64,000 nt of DNA, from positions 46,210 to 110,209 of the forward strand of contig JAFEGA010000001.1 in NCBI GenBank assembly GCA_018240285.1, read 5' to 3'. Position 1 is the stretch's first letter. Each line of letters begins with the position of its first letter. The DNA is from Pseudomonadota bacterium. Its GTDB lineage: Bacteria > Pseudomonadota > Gammaproteobacteria > Burkholderiales > Nitrosomonadaceae. A model generated the notes under the pieces. It ran no database searches. It saw only the letters and a list, made by a program, of their open reading frames with translations, and was not told where the DNA came from. The position numbers and the translations under genes were made by a program. Below, in pieces: positions 15,883 through 24,328 of this stretch.

Positions 15883-17391
15883 CTAATCTTCCCGCCGTAA
15901 CTGCGGAAACAAAATCACATCGCGAATACTGGGGCTGTCGGTCAACAGCATCACCAACCGGTCGATACCGATGCCTTCTCCGGCAGTCGGCGGCAGGCCG
16001 TATTCCAACGCGCGGATGTAGTCCGCGTCGTAGTGCATGGCTTCGTTATCTCCGGCATCCTTGGCTTTGGCTTGTTCCAGAAAGCGCGCGGCCTGGTCTT
16101 CCGGGTCGTTCAATTCGGAGAAGCCGTTGGCGATTTCGCGACCGGCGATATACAGCTCGAAGCGGTCGGTGATTTCGGTGTTGTTGTCGTTGCGCCGTGC
16201 CAACGGGGATACTTCCGCCGGATAGTCGACGATGAACGTGGGTTCGAACAGCAGATGCTCCGTGGTTTCGTCGAACAACGAGAGCTGCAAGCCGCCGATA
16301 CCGTCTTTCGGGTTGTACGAGATGTTCAATGCTTGCAATTTGTTGATCAGAAAATCGCGGTCGTTCAGCTGCGCATCGGTGTATTCCGGATGGAATTTCC
16401 GGATGGCTGCGGTGATGGTCAGGCGGGCAAACGGTTTCGCCAGGTCCATGGTTTTACCCTGATACGTGACTTCGGTCGTGCCCAGCACTTTTTGCGCGAT
16501 TTGCGCCAGCATTTTCTCGGTGAAGTCCATCAGATACGTGAAATCCTGGTAAGCCTCGTAGAACTCCACCATGGTGAATTCCGGATTGTGCCGCGTGGAA
16601 ATGCCCTCGTTGCGGAAATTGCGGTTGATTTCAAATACCTTTTCCATGCCGCCGACCACTAGCCGTTTCAGATACAGTTCCGGCGCGATGCGCAGGTACA
16701 GCGCCATGTCGAGGGCGTTGTGATGTGTGGAGAACGGCCGCGCCGTGGCGCCGCCGGGAATCGGGTGCATCATCGGGGTTTCGACTTCCAGATAATCGTG
16801 CGCGACGAAAAATTCGCGCATCGCTTGGATAATTTTCGAGCGCGTCGTGAATACCTTGCGCGCTTCTTCGTTGGTGATCAAATCCAGATAACGCTGGCGG
16901 TATTTTTGTTCCTGATCGGCCAGACCGTGGAATTTTTCCGGCAGCGGGCGCAGCGATTTGGTCAACAATTGCAAGCCGGTGACGCGGATCGACAGCTCAC
17001 CGGTTTTGGTTTTGAACAACGTGCCCTGCGCGCCGAAAATGTCGCCCAAGTCATGATGCTTGAACGCCGCATGCACGTCTGCGCCGGTGAGATCATCCGA
17101 GATGTACAGTTGAATGCGTCCGCTCATGTCCTGGATCGTGGCGAAACTGGCCTTGCCCATGACGCGCTTGAGCATCATCCGCCCCGCCACCTTGACCGCA
17201 ACCGGCGATTCTTCCAGTTGCTCCTTCGATAACGCATCGTACTGTTGATGCAATTCCGCCGCTAAATGTTCGCGCCGGAAAGTATTCGGGAAAGCGTTGC
17301 CCGCCTGCCGCCATTCAGCCAATTTGGCACGGCGTTCGGCAATGATTTGGTTTTCATCCTGGGGAGCGGCTGATGGATTTTCCTGGGTCAT
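15883..17391 (-). CDS. lysS: Lysyl-tRNA synthetase, class II
   Basis: Charges tRNA-Lys. The protein (502 residues) has an N-terminal OB-fold anticodon domain (to about 150, with [15 protein letters not shown]) and the class II catalytic core: motif 1 around [17 protein letters not shown] (as [13 protein letters not shown]), motif 2 [17 protein letters not shown] and motif 3 [11 protein letters not shown] near the C-terminus. The ATG at 17391 is chosen because the family starts shortly before the E-N-Q-I-I-A-E-R-R region; the upstream 35 codons have no resemblance. Unlike in many bacteria it is not next to prfB, which lies 45 kb away. Confidence 0.95.
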   Translation of the reverse strand: MTQENPSAAPQDENQIIAERRAKLAEWRQAGNAFPNTFRREHLAAELHQQYDALSKEQLEESPVAVKVAGRMMLKRVMGKASFATIQDMSGRIQLYISDDLTGADVHAAFKHHDLGDIFGAQGTLFKTKTGELSIRVTGLQLLTKSLRPLPEKFHGLADQEQKYRQRYLDLITNEEARKVFTTRSKIIQAMREFFVAHDYLEVETPMMHPIPGGATARPFSTHHNALDMALYLRIAPELYLKRLVVGGMEKVFEINRNFRNEGISTRHNPEFTMVEFYEAYQDFTYLMDFTEKMLAQIAQKVLGTTEVTYQGKTMDLAKPFARLTITAAIRKFHPEYTDAQLNDRDFLINKLQALNISYNPKDGIGGLQLSLFDETTEHLLFEPTFIVDYPAEVSPLARRNDNNTEITDRFELYIAGREIANGFSELNDPEDQAARFLEQAKAKDAGDNEAMHYDADYIRALEYGLPPTAGEGIGIDRLVMLLTDSPSIRDVILFPQLRRED

Positions 17392-17531
17392 GTTCTTGTT
17401 TATGAAGGTTGGATCGGTTAATTGGAATGATTTTTCGCTAGGGCGCACATTATACGCTGTGTGCGGAAATTTCGTGACCGTTGCATGTGTTTCCAAGCTT
17501 TAAGTCATGCGCCGGATTGCGGCGGAAAATG

Positions 17532-18737
17532 TCAGTGCGCGACTTCAACCCGGTTACGGCCTTTATGTTTGGCTCGATAAAGCGCATCGTCGGCACGTTG
17601 CAGCAGTAAATGTTCATCCAATTCGGCTTCGTTCGAAGCGATGGCCACACCCAGGCTGATCGTGACCGGGATCGGTGATTGGCCGGTGTTAATTGCTTCG
17701 GCGGCAATGGCGGCGCGGAATCTTTCCGCAGCTTTGATCGCACCTTCCTGGTTATATGGCGAGATAATTGCCAGAAACTCTTCGCCGCCGTAACGGCCGA
17801 TGTATTCATGGGAACGGGCCGATTGCGTCAAACGGCAGGCGATATCGCACAGCACGGCATCACCGATGGGATGTCCGTAGGTGTCGTTGATGGTTTTGAA
17901 GTGATCGATGTCGATCATAATGACGGCAATGCCGAATCCGCCGCGCTTAGCGCGCAAAATTTGTTTGTGCAGAATATCGAAAATGGCGGAGCGGTTGAGC
18001 AAACCGGTCAGTGCGTCGTGCGTGACGCGCTGTTCCAGCGATTTCTTCTGCGCGATGAGCAGTTTGTTGAGCTTGATACCTTTGTAGAGCTGCGTTTTTT
18101 CGATGATGACAGCCAGTTGGCTGGCGATTTGCAGCGATAAATCCTTGTGTAAATTTTGGTACGAGTTTTTTTTGCGGCGGGAAAAGAAAATAAAGCCGAT
18201 CGGCTTGCCGGCGGCGATTAAAGGGCAAATGAGGCAGGAGCGGATGCCTTCCTTGGCAATGGCTTGCGCCAGCCGGGATTTTGCATGTTTTTGCAAATGC
18301 ACGCTTAGATCGTCGATGATCTGCATTTGATCGAGGCCGATGAGGGTATGCAAACCGCGGTCGGATACCGGAATCGATAGGCCGGTGACTAATTCCAGTT
18401 TGTCGTAGCTGGCGCGCGACCAATGCAGTTTGAGTTTGCTGCCGTCATTTTCAAGTAATGCCAGAGTAATCCGGTCGTATGGCAAATGCTCCTGGAAGGA
18501 TTCATAAATATGATTCAGAACATCGATCAATTGCAGGTTGAGGTTGCACTCCACCATGATCTGATACAAGGATTGGTTTCTTTCGGCTTGCTTTTGCAGG
18601 TGCGAGGATAACGCTTTGAGGGATTTACCGAGATGGCCGATGTCATCGTCACCGACCGGAATATCCGGTGCGAATTCACCGCGTGCCATCGCTTCAGCTG
18701 CTTTGCGCAAAGCCAGGATCCGGTCGTTTTTTTTCAT
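17532..18737 (-). CDS. GAF-GGDEF protein, probable diguanylate cyclase
   Basis: Likely makes cyclic di-GMP. The 401 residues comprise a HAMP-like N-terminal stretch (about 1-50, with GEFAPDIPVGDDDIGHLGKS) without any membrane helix, a GAF sensor domain (about 60-220), a short coiled linker, and a C-terminal GGDEF domain with THDALTGLLNR, the metal aspartate in MIDIDHFKTIND and the active loop RYGGEEF. The inhibitory I-site position reads RSHE instead of RxxD, so product inhibition may be lost. ATG 18737 is preferred; a TTG four codons upstream is possible. It stands between lysS and the PTS genes. Confidence 0.88.
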   Translation of the reverse strand: MKKNDRILALRKAAEAMARGEFAPDIPVGDDDIGHLGKSLKALSSHLQKQAERNQSLYQIMVECNLNLQLIDVLNHIYESFQEHLPYDRITLALLENDGSKLKLHWSRASYDKLELVTGLSIPVSDRGLHTLIGLDQMQIIDDLSVHLQKHAKSRLAQAIAKEGIRSCLICPLIAAGKPIGFIFFSRRKKNSYQNLHKDLSLQIASQLAVIIEKTQLYKGIKLNKLLIAQKKSLEQRVTHDALTGLLNRSAIFDILHKQILRAKRGGFGIAVIMIDIDHFKTINDTYGHPIGDAVLCDIACRLTQSARSHEYIGRYGGEEFLAIISPYNQEGAIKAAERFRAAIAAEAINTGQSPIPVTISLGVAIASNEAELDEHLLLQRADDALYRAKHKGRNRVEVAH

Positions 18738-19013
18738 TTTTTTTACCAACCCTACTTAAATAGTGATGCGCTTTCAGATCAAACCATTCGAATATCCGTT
18801 TATATCAATTACCACGCAGCAGTGATTTTGAGTAATTCACAGTGTAATTAATTTGTTGGAATAAATATAACGTATTCGGCAAGCGAATAGTTGGATATTA
18901 TCAGCGGAAAATATTTTTCCGGTAATCCCCGGTAATGCAGGCGATAGACAGTGCAGTCGGTGCTAAAATCTTCAATTAAACATTTATAGACCTAATGATA
19001 AAGTGACCATAGC

Positions 19014-19418
19014 ATGATCGGAATTTTAGTGATTACGCACGAGGATTTGGGCGAGCATCTGATCCGCTGCGCCAGCCATGTCGTTGGCATGAGACCGCCG
19101 CAATTGATGGCGCTGGGCGTTTTTATCCAGGACGATCCCGATGCCGTGCTGGTCAAGGCACGTGACATGATCCAGCAACTGGACAGCGGCGATGGCGTGC
19201 TGGTATTGAGCGATATGTTCGGTGCGACACCGTGCAATATCGCCTGCCGCCTGGCGCAGCCGGGCAAGGTTGAGTGTCTGGCCGGCGCCAATCTGCCGAT
19301 GCTGGTGCGGGTGTTGACCTATCGTAACGAGCCGCTTGCGGCGGTGATCGAAAAAGGATTGAGCGGCGGTCAGCGCGGGGTGGTGCAAATCAATGCGGAA
19401 TCTTCTCATGCAAATTAA
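19014..19418 (+). CDS. PTS EIIA component, mannose type
   Basis: Protein of 134 residues homologous to EIIA-Man. The phosphorylatable histidine is H9 in GILVITHEDLG, and the fold continues with VLVLSDMFGATPCNIA. No EIIB, EIIC or EIID gene is nearby. In many betaproteobacteria this protein forms, with HPr and EI, a phosphorelay that regulates rather than transports. The ATG at 19014 fits the family start exactly. Its 3' end overlaps the HPr gene by 11 bp, and both are coupled to ptsI. Confidence 0.9.
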   Translation: MIGILVITHEDLGEHLIRCASHVVGMRPPQLMALGVFIQDDPDAVLVKARDMIQQLDSGDGVLVLSDMFGATPCNIACRLAQPGKVECLAGANLPMLVRVLTYRNEPLAAVIEKGLSGGQRGVVQINAESSHAN

Positions 19419-19677
19419 AGAAGTCGAAATTGTCAACAAACTGGGGTTGCATGCACGCGCTTCCGCGAAGCTGACCAAGCTGGCCAGTCAATTCAAATGC
19501 GAAGTCTGGGCAACGCGCAATAACCGCCGCGTGAATGCGAAAAGCATCATGGGGGTGATGACGCTGGCGGCCAGCAAAGGCTCGCGCATACAGCTCGAAA
19601 CCGACGGCGATGACGAAACCGAAGCAATGGCGGCACTGGTGGCGCTGGTCGAAGATTATTTTGGCGAGGGCGAATGA
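19408..19677 (+). CDS. ptsH: Phosphocarrier protein HPr
   Basis: Carries phosphate from EI to EIIA. The 89-residue protein has the EI-accepting histidine at position 15 (KLGLHARASAKL) and a serine at position 46 in VNAKSIMGVMTL, the site of HPr kinase control. Both regulatory sites are therefore intact. The ATG at 19408 places H15 and S46 at the standard numbering, deciding against the frame-open ATG at 19393. It overlaps the EIIA gene by 11 bp and ptsI by 4 bp. Confidence 0.93.
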   Translation: MQIKEVEIVNKLGLHARASAKLTKLASQFKCEVWATRNNRRVNAKSIMGVMTLAASKGSRIQLETDGDDETEAMAALVALVEDYFGEGE

Positions 19678-21407
19678 GCTTTATTCTGCAAGGTATCGGG
19701 GTATCGGAAGGCATCGCCATCGGCCATGCGCATCTGGCCGCGCCAGCCGCGCTGGAGGTGATGCATTATCTGATCCCCAAGCATCAGGTGGAGAAGGAAA
19801 TCGCCCGGCTGGACAGTGCTTTTGCTGTCGTGCGCAAAGAATTTGAAGTGCTGCAAAAATCCGTTGCCGACGGGCATGCGCGCGCGGAATTCAGCGCATT
19901 CCTGGATTTGCATTTGATGATTTTGGACGATCCGACGTTGTCCGAAGCGACGCACAGTATGATTGCGCAGACGCTATGCAACGCGGAATGGGCGTTGACG
20001 CAGCAGATGCAGGTGCTGCTGGCGCAGTTCGAGGAAATCGAGGATGCCTATTTGCGCGAACGCAAGGCCGACGTGGTTCAGGTAGTTGAGCGCGTGCTCA
20101 AGGCGATGCTGGGACATCCCGGTTATTTGCCTGTGGCGTCGCGGCTGACCGGCGATAGTATTCTGGTGGCGCATGACTTGAGTCCCGCCGATGTGATGCA
20201 ATACAAACAGCATCAATTCACCGCCTTTCTGACCGACCTGGGCAGCCAGACGTCGCATACCGCGATCGTGGCGCGCAGCCTCAACATTCCTTCGATCGTA
20301 GCGCTGCATCACGCGCATCAATTGATTGTCGAGAATGACTATCTGATCGTCGACGGCACGCATGGCATTATCATCGTCAATCCGGATAAATACGTTCTCG
20401 ATGAGTACCGCCTGCGGCAAAGCCAGCTCGAGCTGGAAAGGAAAAAACTCCAGCGCATCAAAAGCATTGCGGCGATGACGCTGGACGGTACGCTGATCGA
20501 TTTGCACGCCAACATCGAGCTGCCGGAAGACATCGTGCAAGTGAAAGAAAACGGCGCGACCGGTATCGGCTTGTTCCGCAGCGAATTCTTATTTCTGAAC
20601 CGCGACGATCTGCCGGGCGAGGACGAGCAATTCGAAGCATACCGCACCGTTGCCGCCAAAATGCACAAGCAGCCGGTGACCATCCGCACGTTCGATCTGG
20701 GTGCGGACAAAAACCTGAAAGGCAGTGAGCAAGTGGCGGCTAATCCCGCGCTGGGGTTGCGTGCGATCCGCCTGAGCCTGGCGGAACCAAAAATGTTTCA
20801 CACGCAGTTGCGTGCCATTTTGCGCGCTTCCAAGCACGGCGACGTGCGCATTCTGGTGCCGATGCTGTCCAACGCCGCGGAAATCGATCAAACGCTGGTG
20901 CATATCGAATACGCCAAACAAACCCTGCGCGATGACAAAATCGATTTCAACGAGCATATCAAAGTCGGCGGCATGATCGAGATCCCGGCGGCGGCGCTGA
21001 GTCTGGAGTTGTTCATGCGCAAACTGGATTTTTTGTCGATCGGCACGAATGACCTGATTCAATACACATTGGCGGTGGACCGCATCGACGACACCGTGGC
21101 GCATCTGTACGATCCATGCCATCCGGCGATTTTGTGGCTGGTTTCGCACATCATTCAGAGCGCCAACCGCGCCAAGGTGCCGGTATCAATTTGCGGGGAA
21201 ATGGCGGGCGACAAGCAATTTACGCGATTGCTGCTGGGCTTCGGCTTGCAACAGTTTTCCATGTACCCGGCGCAGCTATTGACAGTCAAAAATCAGATAT
21301 TGAAAAGCCATTTGCCCGATATTATTCCGCTGGCGCAGAAAATCATTAAAGCCGATCAGCCGGAAAAGATCGCCGCGTTGCTGGCGAAGTTGAATGACGG
21401 GGTTTAG
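19674..21407 (+). CDS. ptsI: PTS enzyme I
   Basis: Phosphoenolpyruvate-protein phosphotransferase (577 residues) that feeds the HPr relay. The N-terminal HPr-binding and phosphohistidine domain contains the active histidine H195 in GSQTSHTAIVARSLNIP. The PEP-binding barrel shows the GIGLFRSEFLF segment, the GGMIEIPAAAL and SIGTNDLIQYTLAVDR segments, and the catalytic cysteine in VSICGEMAGD. The ATG overlaps the ptsH stop (ATGA). Immediately after its stop begins the remnant restriction locus. Confidence 0.95.
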   Translation: MSFILQGIGVSEGIAIGHAHLAAPAALEVMHYLIPKHQVEKEIARLDSAFAVVRKEFEVLQKSVADGHARAEFSAFLDLHLMILDDPTLSEATHSMIAQTLCNAEWALTQQMQVLLAQFEEIEDAYLRERKADVVQVVERVLKAMLGHPGYLPVASRLTGDSILVAHDLSPADVMQYKQHQFTAFLTDLGSQTSHTAIVARSLNIPSIVALHHAHQLIVENDYLIVDGTHGIIIVNPDKYVLDEYRLRQSQLELERKKLQRIKSIAAMTLDGTLIDLHANIELPEDIVQVKENGATGIGLFRSEFLFLNRDDLPGEDEQFEAYRTVAAKMHKQPVTIRTFDLGADKNLKGSEQVAANPALGLRAIRLSLAEPKMFHTQLRAILRASKHGDVRILVPMLSNAAEIDQTLVHIEYAKQTLRDDKIDFNEHIKVGGMIEIPAAALSLELFMRKLDFLSIGTNDLIQYTLAVDRIDDTVAHLYDPCHPAILWLVSHIIQSANRAKVPVSICGEMAGDKQFTRLLLGFGLQQFSMYPAQLLTVKNQILKSHLPDIIPLAQKIIKADQPEKIAALLAKLNDGV

Positions 21408-21445
21408 TGCTGTGTACGCAAATAGACAGTTTTGCCACTTATTCG

Positions 21446-21612
21446 ATGACAACCGCAGAATCGCAGATTGAACAAAACTTGATCGCCAAGCTGGGCGAAC
21501 TCAAATACACCTCCCGCCCGGACATTCGTGACAAGGCTGCGCTTGAGCAGAATTTCCGCGACAAGTTCGAAGTGCTGAATCGCGTTCATCTCACCGATGC
21601 AGCAGCTTTTCC
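21446..21612 (+). pseudogene. hsdR: HsdR 5' stub (type I restriction subunit)
   Basis: From the ATG at 21446 the frame encodes about 55 residues matching the start of type I restriction endonuclease subunit R: TTAESQIEQNLIAKLGELKY, then RPDIRDKAALEQNFRDKFE and LNRVHLTD. After about 21605 the resemblance ends; the frame runs on to a stop near 21697 through unrelated sequence that overlaps the HEPN gene. Intact HsdR has about 1000 residues with nuclease and helicase domains, so over 90 percent is gone. The junction, not a point mutation, is the lesion. Confidence 0.75.
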
Positions 21613-21636
21613 CGGACATGGGTTAGGGGGTGAAAG

Positions 21637-23190
21637 ATGGGTAGGCAACTGGATAACTATTCGCCGCTTGAATCACTGCATCATATTGCTACGCTGATTG
21701 ATGACGCTACTGATAATGCGCTACCTGAGAAAGCGCAGCAGGCGCTTCAGCTTTGTGATGCATTGGAGAAGCGTCTCGATGCACGGCAATTAGTTGAACT
21801 TAATTATTTTCGGGCCAATGCGTGGTCGGTGATTCGACATGCAAAGCACTGTGACGAATCGAAAGTGTGGGAATGGGATCAGCCCGAGATTCTGCACGAG
21901 ATTTTCTGTTTGCGTTCCGCCGTGCGATCTGCCGAATTTGGATCGCATGAACCGTTTAGGCAATGTCAAATACTCGTCAATGCTGGCAATATATTCAGCC
22001 ATATAGGGCGACCGATAGAAGCGGTTGAATACTGGAATCGCGCACTTGGGTTAATGCCGAATTTTGCGATGGCGCTTGGCAATCTCGGCTTTGGCCTGGA
22101 ATCTTATGCGAAATACCTTTATGACCCAGGCCATCAGGGTGTAATTCTGAAAGAAGCCTGTAATTTCCTCAAGTCAGTTGCCGAGCCTAGTGCTGTTTGG
22201 GACAGTTACGATTATCAGCGAATCATAGAGAGCATGCTGGGTAGGGCTCAAAGTATTGAATCTCGCGTCGATTTTAGCTATCTGGAGAACATTTCACTTT
22301 ATGAGCACTCGCTTGGACGGTCGAAAGTGGAACGTAATTATCGTGCATGGGCATTAGGTAATGGATTATTCCTGTCACCTCTTAATGATCTAGGCGCGTA
22401 TCCCATTGCAGCCCATGATGTACTGCATTTGCCCCCAATGGTTCGGCCAATTTCAGAGCCGCCGCACTTTATCGGTTTTTTTAACCAGCTAAAACAAGAA
22501 TATGTATCCGCCCGCTTTTTGTGCTGGCAAGGCATAGTGGAGTCTGAAGCCTATAAGAAGCACTACTCGGATAAGAAGACCCTGCTGCTGAATACATTGG
22601 ATTATCCTGTGTATTCAGTATTTATAGAGCAGGTCAAGCTTGCATTTCGGATGGCGTATTCGCTATTCGACAAAATCGCGTTCTTTATCAACGAGTACTG
22701 GTTGCTAGGCATGCGAGAGAGCTCGATTAATTTTCAGTCTATTTGGTTTGAAAGCGGCACCAAGGATAAACCAAAGGTTTTACGTGCCAGCTTTCAAGCA
22801 CGTCAAAATCTACCCTTGAGAGGGCTTTACTGGCTAAGCAAGGATTTTGTTGAATCTGATAAAGATAGTGTTGTTTTGGGTGAAACTATGGAGCCAGATG
22901 CATACAAGTTACGCTCAATCCGAAACCATTTAGAGCATAAATATCTTAAAGTCCATGATGATTTGTGGAGCTATACCGATCATCCCGATAATGCATTGTT
23001 TGGCGATCAATGGGCTTTTCATTTGTCGATGCAAGAGCTAAACAAAAAAACGATAAGAATATTGAAAATGGCTAGGGCTGGGCTGACTTATTTGTCACTT
23101 GCTGTGCATCGGGAGGAAAATATTCGCAGTTCTCAGATGCCGGATAAGATCACTGTTCCTATGGCACTGCCAAGATGGGAGCATTTTTGA
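21637..23190 (+). CDS. HEPN-domain protein, LA2681-like, with TPR-like N-terminal half
   Basis: Protein of 517 residues. The N-terminal half is helical with a TPR-like segment (about 105-165). The C-terminal half is HEPN-like: helix-rich and carrying the RX4H motif RNHLEH (R429-H434), the active-site signature of HEPN ribonucleases. It resembles the LA2681 HEPN family as I recall it. HEPN proteins in this setting are often RNA-cutting defence effectors; PrrC and RloC, which also use HEPN chemistry, reside in type I restriction loci. The ATG has a strong AGGGGGTG ribosome site. The gene is visibly AT-richer than rhuM and hsdM, suggesting separate acquisition. Its TGA overlaps the hsdS stub's ATG. 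Confidence 0.7.
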   Translation: MGRQLDNYSPLESLHHIATLIDDATDNALPEKAQQALQLCDALEKRLDARQLVELNYFRANAWSVIRHAKHCDESKVWEWDQPEILHEIFCLRSAVRSAEFGSHEPFRQCQILVNAGNIFSHIGRPIEAVEYWNRALGLMPNFAMALGNLGFGLESYAKYLYDPGHQGVILKEACNFLKSVAEPSAVWDSYDYQRIIESMLGRAQSIESRVDFSYLENISLYEHSLGRSKVERNYRAWALGNGLFLSPLNDLGAYPIAAHDVLHLPPMVRPISEPPHFIGFFNQLKQEYVSARFLCWQGIVESEAYKKHYSDKKTLLLNTLDYPVYSVFIEQVKLAFRMAYSLFDKIAFFINEYWLLGMRESSINFQSIWFESGTKDKPKVLRASFQARQNLPLRGLYWLSKDFVESDKDSVVLGETMEPDAYKLRSIRNHLEHKYLKVHDDLWSYTDHPDNALFGDQWAFHLSMQELNKKTIRILKMARAGLTYLSLAVHREENIRSSQMPDKITVPMALPRWEHF

Positions 23191-23312
23191 TGGGTATCCC
23201 TGCACACCCACTGAGTGTTGCGCAGACGGAAAAAGTCGACATCCTTAAAGCCTATAAAAAAGGGCCGATGCAGAAGCTTTTTCCGACCATGAATGAGGTG
23301 GTGGGTGCATGA
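23190..23312 (+). pseudogene. hsdS: HsdS 3' stub (specificity subunit C-terminus)
   Basis: Forty codons ending MQKLFPTMNEVVGA. The portion ILKAYKKGPMQKLFP matches the C-terminal helix typical of type I specificity subunits (consensus around AYKKGLMQQLFP). Everything upstream, including both target-recognition domains, is missing and replaced by the HEPN gene, whose stop overlaps this ATG. Its TGA overlaps the rhuM ATG by 2 bases, an arrangement probably inherited from the intact hsdS-rhuM pair. Confidence 0.65.
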
Positions 23313-24328
23313 GCCAGCTTATCCTTTACACCAGCGAAGACGGGCAAGCCCAGGTGCAACTGCGTGCCGACCGGGGCACGGTCTGGCTCAGCCAGCGGCA
23401 AATGGCGGAGCTGTTCGATGTTTCGCCGGACAACATCGGCCTGCATCTGAAAAACATTTTTGAGGATGGTGAGCTGCAACGCAAGGCAACTACCGAGGAA
23501 TCCTCGGTAGTTCAAATCGAGGGTGCTCGCGAAGTACGCCGCACCCTCACGCACTACAACCTAGACGCCATCCTGGCCATAGGCTACCGCGTGCGCTCGC
23601 CGCGCGGGGTGCAGTTTCGCCGCTGGGCCAGCACGGTGCTGGCGGAATATCTGCGCAAGGGTTTCGTCATGGACGACGAGCGGCTGAAGAATCCCGATGG
23701 CCGCCCGGACTATTTCGACGAGATGCTGGCGCGCATCCGCGACATTCGCGCCTCAGAAAAACGCTTCTATCAAAAAGTGCGCGAGCTGTTCGCTTTGGCG
23801 GCCGATTACGACAAGACCGACCAGGCCACCCAGCAGTTTTTCGCCACGGTGCAAAACCTGCTGCTGTATGCGGTGACGCAAAAAACCGCTGCCGAGATCA
23901 TCCTGGCCCGCGCCAATCCAGCCGATGCGCATTTCGGTTTGCTGACCTGGAAAGGCGAGCAGGTGCGCAAGCAGGATATCCTGATCGCCAAGAATTACCT
24001 GAGCGAAGACGAAATCGACACGCTGAACCGGTTGGTGGTGATCTTTCTGGAAACCGCCGAGCTGCGCGCCAAGCGGCAAACCATTACCAGCATGGCCTTC
24101 TGGCGCGAGAACGCCGGGCAGATCATTACCGCCAACGGTTTTCCCTTGCTGGCGGGCGCCGGTTTGGTCAGCCATGCTCGCATGGAGCAACAGATCGCCC
24201 CGCTGTTTATGGATTACGACCAACGCCGCAAAGCCGAGGAGGCACGGGCGGCGGATGAGCAAGATGATGCCGAGTTGAAGGCACTGGAAAACAAGATCAA
24301 GCACCGCAAGGATCACCCTCATGACTAA
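23309..24328 (+). CDS. RhuM family protein
   Basis: Protein of 339 residues of the virulence RhuM family, common beside type I restriction genes and in mobile islands but biochemically undefined. The N-terminal domain (about 1-110) has WLSQRQMAELFDVSPDNIGLHLKNIFEDGEL, resembling a DNA-binding or Bro-N-like helix-turn-helix, and a RRTLTHYNLDAILAIGYRVRS segment. The C-terminal half is helical and charged. It overlaps the hsdS stub and then hsdM by 8 bp, so it is co-translated with hsdM. A role in restriction control is plausible but unproven. Confidence 0.85.
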   Translation: MSQLILYTSEDGQAQVQLRADRGTVWLSQRQMAELFDVSPDNIGLHLKNIFEDGELQRKATTEESSVVQIEGAREVRRTLTHYNLDAILAIGYRVRSPRGVQFRRWASTVLAEYLRKGFVMDDERLKNPDGRPDYFDEMLARIRDIRASEKRFYQKVRELFALAADYDKTDQATQQFFATVQNLLLYAVTQKTAAEIILARANPADAHFGLLTWKGEQVRKQDILIAKNYLSEDEIDTLNRLVVIFLETAELRAKRQTITSMAFWRENAGQIITANGFPLLAGAGLVSHARMEQQIAPLFMDYDQRRKAEEARAADEQDDAELKALENKIKHRKDHPHD

